Source of the DNA: an uncultured Sutterella sp.
Lineage (GTDB): Bacteria; Pseudomonadota; Gammaproteobacteria; Burkholderiales; Burkholderiaceae_F
Direction: 5' to 3'
Length of the DNA: 64,000 nucleotides
Assembly: GCA_958347955.1 (NCBI GenBank)
Contig: CATVXH010000005.1
Coordinates: 37,933 to 101,932 of the forward strand
Shown piece by piece: positions 8,380-17,766 of this stretch (within the stretch, counting starts at the first letter, position 1; the number at the start of each line of letters is the position of its first letter). The position numbers and the translations under genes are program-made. The notes beneath the pieces are model-generated. The model did no database searches and was not told the DNA's origin. It was given only the letters and a program-made list of their open reading frames with translations.

Positions 8380-11252
8380 GAATTGTCAGAATTATTTCTC
8401 TGCTCCTTTTGACAACGCTTGCGGTGCTTTGCGCATTGATGGCGTTTTTGTTAACCACTTCCTTGGGACTTCATTTTTTAATCACTCAGGCAAGAAGCTA
8501 TTTGCCGCAATTAAGCCAGGGCACTTTTAGTGGCAGCGTACTGAGTCTAGAGGCCAAGGGGGTGGTGTGGAAGCAGTCGGGACTTTATTTTGAGGGCGAT
8601 TTCGGCTGGCGCTTGGATGCCGAACGACTTTTGGCCGGTGAAGTGGTTGTTGATCATTTTTATTTGAAAAAGTCTCGCGCAACAATTGAAACAGACAAGC
8701 TTTCCGCTCAAGATGCCAAAGCAGCCTCAAGCGAAAAACAAAGTGCGATGTCACAAAATGTCAGCATTGAGGCTCCCTTGCCCGTGCACGTCAATAGCGT
8801 TTCTTTCGGTGACATTCATGTTGATATTAACGGCAGGATTCTCAATGTCCAGGATGCGCAAACCGCTTTGCATTGGACCGCGGACGGCATCGACGTGCCC
8901 GGCATTCATCTTAACGGTACTTGGCAAAATTTTCCCCTATCCCTGACGGGATCGGTTAACAGCAGGGACGGCGGTAAACTCTTGCATTTATCGGATATCG
9001 CGTTGCGTCTCGGTGACAACCGTTTTGAAGTTAAAGGCGATATTCGTTTCCATGCGGCGATTCCTAATTTGGATTTATCTGTCCTCGCCGACGCGACAGA
9101 CTTTTCTGAAATAGTTAAGGAAATTAAAGGCAGAGCCAAGGGAAGGCTTCAGGTAAGAGGGCCGGTTTTGATGCCGCTGATCAACGCCGATTTAACTGTG
9201 CGTGATTTGGCGCTGCAGGGAGTTTCAATTAATACCCTTCGATTAACGGGGGCGATGAGCGCTGAAGAAAATGCGTCAGGAGGCGCTCATTTGTCGGTGG
9301 GTGGCGTTTCATTGTCCGGTTTTTCTGTTGAAAGTTTTAATGCCGATCTTGAGGGTAGCCGGAACGACCATAGATTGAAAATTCAGCTCAATTCCCCACA
9401 GGCTAAACTCCGAGCGACTTTTTCGGGAAGCCTGAATGGCGATATGGACTATTGGAAGGGGGCGCTTCAGAGGTTTTATGCCGAGACCGACTATGGCCCT
9501 GTGCAATTACGCGATCCGCTGCGTTTAGCGTTTAATACAAATGGTCTGCTTTTGGATGTCGGCCGTTTTTGCTTCAGTCATTCACAGGCTGAGCTTTGTT
9601 TAAAGAATGATTTGGCAATTGATTTACTTAATAAAAAATCATTTGATGTTAACTTGGCGCTTGAAAAACTTGATTTGTAATTTTTAAAACATTGGTTGCC
9701 AGAGCAACTTGAGACGGTCGGCGTTGTGAAAGCGCAAACGACACTCACAGTGCCGGAGGGCTTTAACAGCGTGCCAACAGGGGAAGTGACGTTAAGAGGA
9801 CAATCGCTGGAAACCCGATACAGACTTCAGGATAGTGACTTTGAAGTGGGTTTTGATGAAATCGGTTTAGCGCTGGGGCATGACGGCAAAAAAATTCATT
9901 CTTCTTGGTCAATCCAATTTACAAAAAACGGCTCCTTTTCCGGCGCGTTGGATGTTATAGATCCCATCAAGCAGCGTCATCTTGAAGGCACCGTCAAAAT
10001 TAAAAATTTCTCTGCCTCGATGTTTAATTCACTGTTGTCGCCTGGAGAAAGCGCTCAAGGGATGATTTATGGCGATCTTAGGTTGGGCGGCAGTCTCGCG
10101 GAACCGACGCTTTTCGGGAAAACGGGAATTCGTGATGTGAGGATTGACAGTACAAAACTGCCCTTTGAAATGCTGCCGAGTTCATTTGAGCTCACCTTTA
10201 ACGGGAATAAAAGCACGTTGTCGGGTGAGTTGAAAACCCCGAAAGGCGGGATGACTCTTCGGGGTGACGCTGATTGGAAAACGTTGGCCCAAGGCAGAAC
10301 AAGACTTGCCGTCAAAGGTGTAAAAATGCGTGTGACGATGCCTCCATCGGTTGAATTTGACTTAACAACCGATGTTCATTGTGAGGCAAGCGCTGAAAAA
10401 ATTTCGCTCAACGGCATGATCGATTTGCCGTGGGCGCGTGTGCAGATGTATGAGCTGCCTGCTTCGGCCACGGATGTGAGTGCTGATGCGGTTCGTTTGG
10501 ATCGACCGAGACCGAGAAAAACTCAAAATGCAGACTCCATACCGATCGAGAGTAACCTCTTTGTCAACATTGGTGATGATGTAAGGGTTAATGCCATGGG
10601 GTTGCGGGCCCGCATGACAGGAAAACTGCACGTGGTTCAAAACAACGGCAAATTGGGACTCACGGGTCAGATCAATGTGCCTCAGGGGCAGTTCAAAGCC
10701 TACGGTCAGGATTTGATTGTCAGGCGCGGTGAATTCATGTTTGCGGGGGCGGCTGAAAATCCGCTTATCAATTTGGAGGCTATCAGAAATCCGGACAAGA
10801 CGGCCGATGACGTCATCGCCGGTATTCGAGTGACCGGGCAAGCCGATAGACCGGAAGTCGCCATTTTCACTGAACCACAAAAAAGTCAGACTGAATCTTT
10901 AAGTTATCTCATGCGAGGCGAGGGACTAGATCCGGCCGGTGAAGACGATAACAGCATGATTACTTCCGCGCTCATCAATCTAGGTTTAAGTCAGGGCAAT
11001 CGTGTCATCGAGCAATTGGGAGACGCGGTGGGCATCACCGGGCTGGGGCTTGACACCGAGGGAGTCGGAGAGGAGTCTAAAGTTGCCGTGAGCGGCTATG
11101 TCCTGCCCGGTCTTAAAGTAAAGTACGCGGTGGGACTTTTTGATTCGCTCGCCACTTTAACATTGCGTTATCGAGTTATCCCGAGGCTTTATATCGAAGC
11201 CGCTTCCGGGGTCGATCAGGCATTGGATGTCATTTATTCTTTCGAGTTTTAG
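8376..11252 (+). pseudogene. tamB: tamB, translocation/assembly module, interrupted by an in-frame TAA
   Basis: The frame from ATG 8376 encodes 434 residues, meets TAA at 9678-9680, then continues in the same frame with no further stop to 11252. Read through, the protein would be 957 residues plus one undefined position, a plausible TamB length. The N-terminus has one membrane anchor (IISLLLLTTLAVLCALMAF). The rest is beta-rich AsmA/TamB repeat sequence, ending in a typical DUF490 tail (GYVLPGLKVKYAVGLFDSLA, then a final SFEF). Five in-frame codons separate the stop from a TTG at 9696. Either one base is wrong in the sequence, the gene is broken, or the stop is read through. No frameshift is needed. 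It overlaps tamA by 4 nt. Confidence 0.87.
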
Positions 11253-11342
11253 CGAAAAAGGCAAAAAATCGGCAGCGAGCAATAAGAGCTTAAAGAGGCA
11301 TCTTGCTAAGCTACTTATGAAAAATTTTTAAGGAGAAAAGTG

Positions 11343-11936
11343 ATGTTTCCTTATATGGCAGAGGTTGATTTGAATAAGGCCTATCGGCTTTTAAATGTTG
11401 GCGGCACAACTTTGGTGTCGGCCAGTTTTGACGGAGTGTCTGACATCATGCCGGCCACTTGGGCCTGCGCACTGGATTTGTCTCCCACGAAAGCGACGGT
11501 TGTTGTTGACAGTTCGCACTTTACCCGCCCGTTAATGGAAAAAAGCGGTTATTTTTCTCTTCAGTTGCCTACTGTCGGCATTATTAAGGAAACCATGCGC
11601 TTGGGCGCGGTCAGCAAGTACGACATGCCGGATAAAGTGCAAAAGAGCGGAGCCGAAATCTTTACGATGCCGGGATACGATTTGCCGTTGGTGAAAGGTT
11701 GCGCGGCCTGGATGATTTTCAAAATTTTGTCAGAACCGCACAATCAGAAAAATTACGATCTCTTTATCGGCGAGTGCGTGGCGGCCTGGTCTGACACGCG
11801 GGTATTTTCAAACGGTCATTGGCATTTTGAAAAGGCTCCCGGTGATCTTCGAACATTGCACTATGTGGCGGGCGGACATTTCTATACAATTGGCGAGCCT
11901 TTGTATGTGGAAGGTATTTTGCCTGAAGAGGATTGA
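11343..11936 (+). CDS. Flavin reductase-like FMN-binding split-barrel protein
   Basis: 197 residues from the ATG at 11343, seven bases after AAGGAG. The sequence resembles the flavin reductase-like domain family: N-terminal NVGGTTLVSASF, then MPATWACALDLSPTKATVVV, and a C-terminal LHYVAGGHFYTIGEPL. Members bind FMN in a dimeric split barrel and reduce flavins or act as flavoprotein oxidoreductases in the cytoplasm. The stop codon overlaps the start of the following membrane-protein gene by one base, so the two are co-translated. Substrate unknown. Confidence 0.85.
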   Translation: MFPYMAEVDLNKAYRLLNVGGTTLVSASFDGVSDIMPATWACALDLSPTKATVVVDSSHFTRPLMEKSGYFSLQLPTVGIIKETMRLGAVSKYDMPDKVQKSGAEIFTMPGYDLPLVKGCAAWMIFKILSEPHNQKNYDLFIGECVAAWSDTRVFSNGHWHFEKAPGDLRTLHYVAGGHFYTIGEPLYVEGILPEED

Positions 11937-12349
11937 TGCCTGATATAACGCTTTTGGAAGCATTGGTCGGTTTGTTTACATCGGCTTTTGTTTCCGCGAC
12001 GCTTTTTCCGGGCGCAAGCGAAGCCGTTTTGCTTGCGCTCGTTCATTCCTGGCCTGAAGCAATTTGGATAATTGTCGCCGTCGCTACCGTTGGCAACACG
12101 TTAGGATCAATGACCAGCTATTTGATCGGTCGTCTTTTTCCTAAAAAAATATCGGTAAAGGCCCTTAATTGGCTGACGAGGTGGGGCGCGTTTGCCCTTT
12201 TATTTGCCTGGCTTCCCGTGGTGGGGGACGCGCTGCCGCTGGCTGCGGGCTGGCTCAGAATTTCGTGGCTACAAAGCCTATTTTTCATTTTCATCGGCAA
12301 AGCGGTTCGCTATGCCGCCTTAGCCTTCGGATTTGCAAAACTTTTCTAA
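11936..12349 (+). CDS. YqaA/DedA-like small inner-membrane protein
   Basis: 137 residues from the ATG at 11936, which overlaps the preceding TGA by one base. Three or four hydrophobic segments are visible. The FPGASEAVLLAL and NTLGSMTSYLIGR motifs match the YqaA branch of the SNARE-associated/DedA membrane family. DedA relatives act in membrane phospholipid or undecaprenyl-phosphate transport, but YqaA itself is poorly characterised. It is coupled to the flavin reductase gene and followed about 100 bp later by surE. Confidence 0.8.
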   Translation: MPDITLLEALVGLFTSAFVSATLFPGASEAVLLALVHSWPEAIWIIVAVATVGNTLGSMTSYLIGRLFPKKISVKALNWLTRWGAFALLFAWLPVVGDALPLAAGWLRISWLQSLFFIFIGKAVRYAALAFGFAKLF

Positions 12350-12449
12350 CAAAATGGCATCACAAATCCTTGTCTGATGCGATATGATTCAATGAGTTGC
12401 CGCGGTCGTTGTTCTTTTGCTCTTAGAAGGCCGCGGGGTAGGGATTTTC

Positions 12450-13208
12450 ATGAGAATTTTGATTTCAAATGATGACGGTTACTCGGCTCCTGGCATTCGG
12501 GCGCTCGCCAAAGCGATGCGGCGTTTCGGATACGTGACGGTTGTGGCGCCGGAGTTTAATCAGAGCGGCACCAGCAATGCCTTGACATTGACCCGCCCAT
12601 TGCAGGTTCAGGAAGTTGAGCCCGGCATATTTGCGGTCAACGGCACGCCAAGCGACAGCGTCCATTTGGCATTGACGGGACTGTTGGACGAGCTGCCCGA
12701 TTTAGTTGTCTCAGGGATTAACTGCGGGCAAAATATGGGCGAAGACACCATGTATTCCGGTACCGTTGCCGCAGCCATTGAAGGTTATCTTTTTGGGATT
12801 GATTCAATCGCTTTTTCCCAAATTGAGCGCGGTTGGGCCTATTTGGACGATGCCGCGACAATAGCGCAGGGCATTGTCGAGCGTTTTTTGGAAGCCAAGA
12901 AAGGCTCCGAGGCTCAGCTTTTGAACGTTAATATTCCGAATCTTCCGTTATCGCAGTTGCAGGGAGTTGTGGCTACGCGCTTGGGCCGACGTCACCACGC
13001 TGAAAGTGTGATCAAGGAGGTGAGCCCCCGCGGTTTCCCGATTTATTGGGTGGGGGCGGCCGGACAACCGAAAGATCGGGCGGAAGGAACAGATTTTTGG
13101 GCAGTGGAGCACCAGGCGGTGTCGGTGACGCCATTGCAGGTGGATTTGACCAATTATTCAGCCGTGCGCTCTGTGGATGATTGGTTGACGGCTCGCGAAA
13201 AGAAATAG
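12450..13208 (+). CDS. surE: 5'/3'-nucleotidase SurE
   Basis: 252 residues, the standard SurE length, from the ATG at 12450; an upstream in-frame start at 12417 would add unconserved residues. The metal and catalytic residues are visible: NDDGYSAPGI at the N-terminus, NQSGTSNALTLTRPL, and SGINCGQNMGEDTMYSGTV. SurE is a cytoplasmic metal-dependent phosphatase acting on nucleoside monophosphates and polyphosphate. It sits 41 bp before nlpD. In many proteobacteria pcm separates surE and nlpD; it is absent here. Confidence 0.95.
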   Translation: MRILISNDDGYSAPGIRALAKAMRRFGYVTVVAPEFNQSGTSNALTLTRPLQVQEVEPGIFAVNGTPSDSVHLALTGLLDELPDLVVSGINCGQNMGEDTMYSGTVAAAIEGYLFGIDSIAFSQIERGWAYLDDAATIAQGIVERFLEAKKGSEAQLLNVNIPNLPLSQLQGVVATRLGRRHHAESVIKEVSPRGFPIYWVGAAGQPKDRAEGTDFWAVEHQAVSVTPLQVDLTNYSAVRSVDDWLTAREKK

Positions 13209-13249
13209 TTGAATCGGCACGGTGACGTGTCAGTATGTAGAGGATAGAT

Positions 13250-14059
13250 ATGAAATTTCGTGCTTTGCTTGTTGCGATGATGGCTGGCGGTCTGTTGGCC
13301 GGTTGCGCACTCCAGGATGTCGGCGCGCCGATATACAACCGTACGGGTTCGACCGGTATGGGTACTACGGGAACAGTTTCAATGACGGGAGATACTTACA
13401 CGGTTCAACCCGGTGATACGCTCTACAGCATTGCGACACGCAACGGTTGTAATCCTACAGAGCTTGCCAGAGCCAACGGCATTACAGATCCGACGTTATT
13501 GTCGCCGGGAACAGTATTGCGTCTGACGGCTGCCCGCACAGCGCCGGTGAATTCTCTGGCGGTTGATGCGCCGACAACGACCCCCTCGACGGAAGTGACT
13601 ATCGGCGCGCCGATTGTTGCCGCGCAACCCTCGTCTGACAGTGTGACACTCTCATCAGGGACCGCTGCCTCGGGGACTCAAAAATTGTTAGGCAACACAC
13701 AACTGTCGTGGCCTGTGGCCCGCGGACAGATTTTGCGTCAGTTTACCGATGAAAACAGCAAGGGAATTGAAATCGCCGGCAACATGGGTGACGACGTTCA
13801 TGCCGCCGCGGCCGGTCGTGTGCTCTATACCGGTGAAAACGTGAGCGGTTACGGCAAGCTCATCATTATTACACACGGTCCCGGTGCGGTGACGGTTTAC
13901 GGACACAACAGCGAGCTGCTTGTTAAGCGCGGCGACAACGTTACCAATGGTCAGGTTATCGCCAAGATGGGCAACAGTGACAGTGACAGCGTTAATTTGC
14001 TTTTTGAAGTGCGCCATAACGATCGTCCGGTCAATCCGATTGAATATTTGCCGCAATGA
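13250..14059 (+). CDS. nlpD: LysM/M23 lipoprotein NlpD, amidase activator
   Basis: 269 residues. A lipoprotein signal peptide ends in LLAGC. A LysM domain lies at about residues 48-91 (YTVQPGDTLYSIATRNG) and an M23/LytM domain at about 152-269. The LytM metal ligands are lost: the first motif is KGIEI instead of HxGID, and NLLFEVR replaces HLHFEIR. That is the NlpD/EnvC pattern, in which a non-catalytic LytM domain activates a peptidoglycan amidase at the division site. It follows surE and precedes rlmD; rpoS, which usually lies directly downstream, is not there. Confidence 0.92.
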   Translation: MKFRALLVAMMAGGLLAGCALQDVGAPIYNRTGSTGMGTTGTVSMTGDTYTVQPGDTLYSIATRNGCNPTELARANGITDPTLLSPGTVLRLTAARTAPVNSLAVDAPTTTPSTEVTIGAPIVAAQPSSDSVTLSSGTAASGTQKLLGNTQLSWPVARGQILRQFTDENSKGIEIAGNMGDDVHAAAAGRVLYTGENVSGYGKLIIITHGPGAVTVYGHNSELLVKRGDNVTNGQVIAKMGNSDSDSVNLLFEVRHNDRPVNPIEYLPQ

Positions 14060-14090
14060 TTTTTTAAAGTTTTAAAACTTGTTTAACGCT

Positions 14091-14150
14091 GGCGTCCGTT
14101 ACACCTACTGGTGAAGCTTCAGAGTGGGCAGAAACGGACGCCTGATTTTT
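14091..14150 (+). terminator. Branched terminator or leader between nlpD and rlmD
   Basis: A perfect 10-bp stem GGCGTCCGTT (14091-14100) / AACGGACGCC (14133-14142) is followed by TGATTTTT. The 32-nt interior contains a second hairpin, CACC-TACT-GGTG (14102-14113), and a GAAGCTTC palindrome. It works as an nlpD terminator on inspection, but the long structured interior is unusual and it could also regulate rlmD, 15 nt downstream. Confidence 0.75.
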
Positions 14151-14164
14151 AAGGGATATTTCCA

Positions 14165-15589
14165 ATGGCAAGAGCCCCTAAAGTATTGGAGAAGTTTACG
14201 GTTGATATTGAGTCTTTGGATCAAGACGGCCGAGGTGTCGCTCATCGTGACGGGAAGGTGGTCTTCGTTGAGGGCGCGCTGCCCGGGGAGACTGTGACTT
14301 ATGAGCGTTTTCGCAATAAAAACAGTTATGAATGCGGCCGCACCGTGAGTATTGAAAAAGAATCATCGCTGCGTGTCAAACCCGCATGTAAACATTTCGG
14401 ACTGCAGCCGGGGTGCTGCGGAGGCTGCGCCATGCAGCATTTGGATCCCAATGCGCAGGTGGCAATCAAACAACGAGTGCTTTTGGATGCCTTGTGGCAT
14501 ATCGGAAAAGTAAAACCGGAGACAATTTTGCCTCCTATCTACGGTCCATTTTGGGGGTACCGTCATCGCGCCCGTTTGACCGTGCGAGATGTGGAGAAGA
14601 AGGGCGGCGTATTGGTGGGATTCCACGAACGCTCATCCAGCTATGTTGCGGATATGACAGAATGCAAAATTTTGCCCCCTGCGGTCAGTGATCTTTTGAT
14701 TCCCCTCCGACATTTGGTTGAGAGACTCTCGATTCGTCAGAGATTGCCGCAAATTGAAGTGGCGATGGGCGGCAACGGCGCCATTGCCTTGGTGTTTCGC
14801 GTTTTGGAGCAACCAAGTGAAGCGGATATGACCGCCTTTGAGGCATTTTCACTTGAGCATGGGGTGAGCGTTTGGTTGCAACCCAAAGGCCCTGATTCTT
14901 GTTATCCGATGCATCCGAGCGATTTGACTGCGCTAAAGCTTGAATTGCCGGAGTTTGGCGTGCACATTTCATTTAAGCCGACGGATTTCACACAGGTTAA
15001 TCATCGACTTAATGAAACGATGGTTTCCCGCGCGATCAATTTGTTGGATGTCAAACCTGAACACCACGTGGCAGACTTTTTCTGCGGTTTAGGAAATTTC
15101 ACTCTCCCATTGGCCGTGCGTGCTCAAACGGTGGTCGGTATCGAAGGTAGCGAGCAGTTGGTTGAACGAGCCAGAGCCGGCGCAGCCGACAACGGTTTAG
15201 CCGATAAGACTCAATTTGTAGCGAGAAACCTTTTCACCTGGTCTACCAATGATTGGGATGCGCTTTGGAGTCAGTTAGACGGTATTGATCGTGTGCTTAT
15301 TGATCCTCCCAGAGAAGGCGCGTTGGAATTGGCAAGGACATTAGCGGCAACGGATAAGCGACCGCCCCGCGTTGTTTACGTCTCTTGCAATCCTGCGACA
15401 TTGGCCAGGGATTGCGCCATTTTGCATCATGAAGGTGGGTGGCATATTCGAGCGGCGGGAGTCATGAATATGTTCCCTCACACCGCGCACGTGGAAAGCA
15501 TGGCGGTGCTGGAACCCGGTCCCAAGCCTGAAAAGAAAGAGGACGATTTGCCGGAAGCTTCGCCGGTGGCTCAGGAAGACGCTGAATAA
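14165..15589 (+). CDS. rlmD: 23S rRNA (uracil-1939-C5)-methyltransferase RlmD
   Basis: 474 residues. An N-terminal TRAM domain (about residues 8-65) precedes the iron-sulfur cysteines in CKHFGLQPGCCGGC. The C-terminal Rossmann methyltransferase has the SAM site DFFCGLGNFTLPLA, IDPPREGA, and the catalytic cysteine in YVSCNPATLARD. The enzyme uses SAM to make m5U1939 in 23S rRNA. The C-terminal tail after residue 450 is acidic and low-complexity. In related genomes it follows nlpD-rpoS; here it follows nlpD directly. Confidence 0.93.
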   Translation: MARAPKVLEKFTVDIESLDQDGRGVAHRDGKVVFVEGALPGETVTYERFRNKNSYECGRTVSIEKESSLRVKPACKHFGLQPGCCGGCAMQHLDPNAQVAIKQRVLLDALWHIGKVKPETILPPIYGPFWGYRHRARLTVRDVEKKGGVLVGFHERSSSYVADMTECKILPPAVSDLLIPLRHLVERLSIRQRLPQIEVAMGGNGAIALVFRVLEQPSEADMTAFEAFSLEHGVSVWLQPKGPDSCYPMHPSDLTALKLELPEFGVHISFKPTDFTQVNHRLNETMVSRAINLLDVKPEHHVADFFCGLGNFTLPLAVRAQTVVGIEGSEQLVERARAGAADNGLADKTQFVARNLFTWSTNDWDALWSQLDGIDRVLIDPPREGALELARTLAATDKRPPRVVYVSCNPATLARDCAILHHEGGWHIRAAGVMNMFPHTAHVESMAVLEPGPKPEKKEDDLPEASPVAQEDAE

Positions 15590-15689
15590 TTTTTCTCTGC
15601 GACGCGGTCGTGCATTAGGTCGTTATTGATCTTCTGTCGACCGCGTTTTTGTTATGATCATATGTATCTACTTGAAAAATCGGTGAGTT

Positions 15690-16943
15690 ATGGATTGGGA
15701 TCTCAACCTTAGCCACTATAAGCAACGCCCTTTTAAAGAAGTGATCAGGGAACTTGCTGAATTCGTGTGGTTGCGCATTCAGGAGACGCAACTCAATCAG
15801 GTCGCCTCTTCTTTGACTCTCACTTCAGTGTTGTCGATAGTGCCGTTGGTCGCTGTGATCTTGGTGAGTTTTGCCGTGTTTCCGGCTTTTGCAGAAAGGC
15901 GCGCGGAAATGGAGCAGCTCCTTTTTTCCAGCCTCTTGCCCGAGGTCTACAGTCAACAGATTATCGGATACATGAAGTCTTTTGCCGAGCACGCCCAAGG
16001 GTTGACCATTTTCGGTTTGGCAGGCCTGACTGTGACGGCGCTTTTATTGATTAATACAGTGGACGCTACGCTTAACCGGATTTTTCATGTTAGACAGATG
16101 CGTCCTGTAATGCAACGGGTACTCATCTATTGGGCACTTCTGACGTTGGGTCCCATGGCTATAGGTTTCAGTTTGGTGCTCACCAATGTGCTCACACAAA
16201 TTGAGTTTGGTGTGGAAAGTCTTCTGCCGGGTTGGGTCTTTATGGTGATTCAACTGCTGGTTCAGTCATTCATGTATGCCGCTCTTTATGTCTATGTGCC
16301 TAATTGCAAAGTTAAATGGCTTCACGCTTTTGTGGGGGGATTGCTTGTTACGGTAGTCGGTGTTGCCATTAAGTGGGGATTCAGTTACTACTTGAGTACA
16401 GGACCGTTGACAACGATTTATGGTTCTTTCGTTTTAATTCCCGTGGTTTTGCTTTGGATTTATCTTTCTTGGCTTTTAGTCTTGTCGGGTGCGGCGATTG
16501 CCGCCACTATTCCTATGCTCACCAGCGGTCGCTATCGGGACATGAATAAAACCGGCAATGATTTCATCACCGGGGTGGCGCTGTTGCATGAGTTGATGCT
16601 CGCGCAAGAAAAAGGAACGCCATCGGTGTCAATTCATGAGCTTTGTCAATCTGTCGACTCCTATCCGGAAGCCGCAGGGGCGATACTGGAGCGTTTGGCT
16701 GATGTGGGGTACGTCGGAAAGTTAAAGGATGATCGTAAATACGATGAGCATTGGAGTTTGCTTGTGTCACCTCAAACAACCACATTAAGCGCGGCTTTTG
16801 ACGCTTTAGTGGTTGATCCAAGCAACAGCTTGATTGCGAAAGAAAATTCTCCGCTTTATGACTGGTACTGTTTGGTAACCGACGCGGAGTGGAAGAAGCG
16901 GCCGATGGTAGAAACTCTTCGCTTCATTCATCCGATTAACTGA
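15690..16943 (+). CDS. YihY/BrkB-family inner-membrane protein
   Basis: 417 residues. Residues up to about 275 contain six predicted membrane helices with the YihY/BrkB signature (QVASSLTLTSVLSIVPLVAV near the start; GSFVLIPVVLLWIYLSWLLV near the end). A soluble C-terminal region of about 140 residues resembles a winged-helix-like tail. Despite historic annotation as ribonuclease BN, the family is an integral membrane protein of unclear function. It is a separate unit, ending in a hairpin shared with the convergent adk. Confidence 0.86.
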   Translation: MDWDLNLSHYKQRPFKEVIRELAEFVWLRIQETQLNQVASSLTLTSVLSIVPLVAVILVSFAVFPAFAERRAEMEQLLFSSLLPEVYSQQIIGYMKSFAEHAQGLTIFGLAGLTVTALLLINTVDATLNRIFHVRQMRPVMQRVLIYWALLTLGPMAIGFSLVLTNVLTQIEFGVESLLPGWVFMVIQLLVQSFMYAALYVYVPNCKVKWLHAFVGGLLVTVVGVAIKWGFSYYLSTGPLTTIYGSFVLIPVVLLWIYLSWLLVLSGAAIAATIPMLTSGRYRDMNKTGNDFITGVALLHELMLAQEKGTPSVSIHELCQSVDSYPEAAGAILERLADVGYVGKLKDDRKYDEHWSLLVSPQTTTLSAAFDALVVDPSNSLIAKENSPLYDWYCLVTDAEWKKRPMVETLRFIHPIN

Positions 16944-16954
16944 AAACTAAAAAA

Positions 16955-16980
16955 GTGCTGAACCCGAAAGAGTTCAGCAC
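16955..16980. terminator. Bidirectional terminator between yihY-like gene and adk
   Basis: GTGCTGAAC (16955-16963) pairs with GTTCAGCAC (16972-16980). It is flanked by an A-run on the left and a T-run of eight on the right, so it can terminate transcription from both convergent genes. Confidence 0.9.
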
Positions 16981-17007
16981 CTTTTTTTTCGTAAGTCTAA
17001 AGCGTTA

Positions 17008-17661
17008 TTACTTCAGCGCTTCGAAAACACGATTCTTGATTTCTTCGATCGTGCCCAAGCCACTGATGCTGCGATACTTCGGAGCAGTAGCTTCGCCAGA
17101 GGCAGCCAAGTCGCCGTAGAACTTCACCAAGGCTTCCGTTTGAGCATGATAAACGCTCAAGCGTTTGAGAACCACTTCTTCCTTGTCATCGTCACGTTGA
17201 ATCAAAGGATCGCCGGTGATGTCGTCTTTGCCTTCCACCTTAGGCGGATTGTATTTGATATGGTATGTGCGACCAGAGACAGGGTCCACACGGCGGCCAC
17301 TCATACGAGTGACGATTTCTTCATCGGGAACAGCGATTTCAAGCACAAAATCAATCGGAATGCCGGCAGCTTGAAGCGCTTCGGCTTGAGGAATCGTGCG
17401 CGGGAATCCATCGAAAAGGAAACCGTTGGCGCAATCCGGTTGAGTCAGGCGCTCTTTGACCAAGCCGATAATAATGTCATCGGAAACCAATTGGCCTTTA
17501 TCCATAACTTCTTTGGCGGCCAAACCAAGAGGGGTACCAGCTTTAACAGCGGCACGCAACATATCACCGGTGGAGATCTGGGGAATGCCGAATTTTTCCT
17601 TAATAAAAGCGGCTTGCGTGCCCTTGCCGGCACCCGGAGGTCCAATCAAAATTAAACGCAT
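17008..17661 (-). CDS. adk: Adenylate kinase
   Basis: 217 residues, the long-LID form. The P-loop GPPGAGKGTQ is at the N-terminus, followed by the AMP-binding STGDMLRAA and the FDGFPRT motif. The LID domain (about residues 122-160, starting GRRVDP) lacks zinc cysteines, as in most Gram-negatives. It interconverts ATP + AMP and 2 ADP in the cytoplasm. It is the last gene of the lpxK-Trm112-kdsB-adk group on the minus strand and ends at a shared bidirectional terminator. Confidence 0.97.
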   Translation of the reverse strand: MRLILIGPPGAGKGTQAAFIKEKFGIPQISTGDMLRAAVKAGTPLGLAAKEVMDKGQLVSDDIIIGLVKERLTQPDCANGFLFDGFPRTIPQAEALQAAGIPIDFVLEIAVPDEEIVTRMSGRRVDPVSGRTYHIKYNPPKVEGKDDITGDPLIQRDDDKEEVVLKRLSVYHAQTEALVKFYGDLAASGEATAPKYRSISGLGTIEEIKNRVFEALK

Positions 17662-17766
17662 AATAACTCCTCGTTTACTTCCGATGACTCAAGGAATTTG
17701 AGTCACAACTTTCTATTTCATTGTAGACATCTTAATGGGCAAAATGTGCGCCCGAAAAGACAAATT

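Noticed and set aside
9660..9720. Frameshift as the cause of the split tamB
   Set aside because: Both halves are in the same frame, so a substitution to TAA explains the break and an indel does not.
10362..10880. 172-codon minus-strand frame over tamB
   Set aside because: Antisense shadow; the sense strand matches the TamB C-terminal domain.
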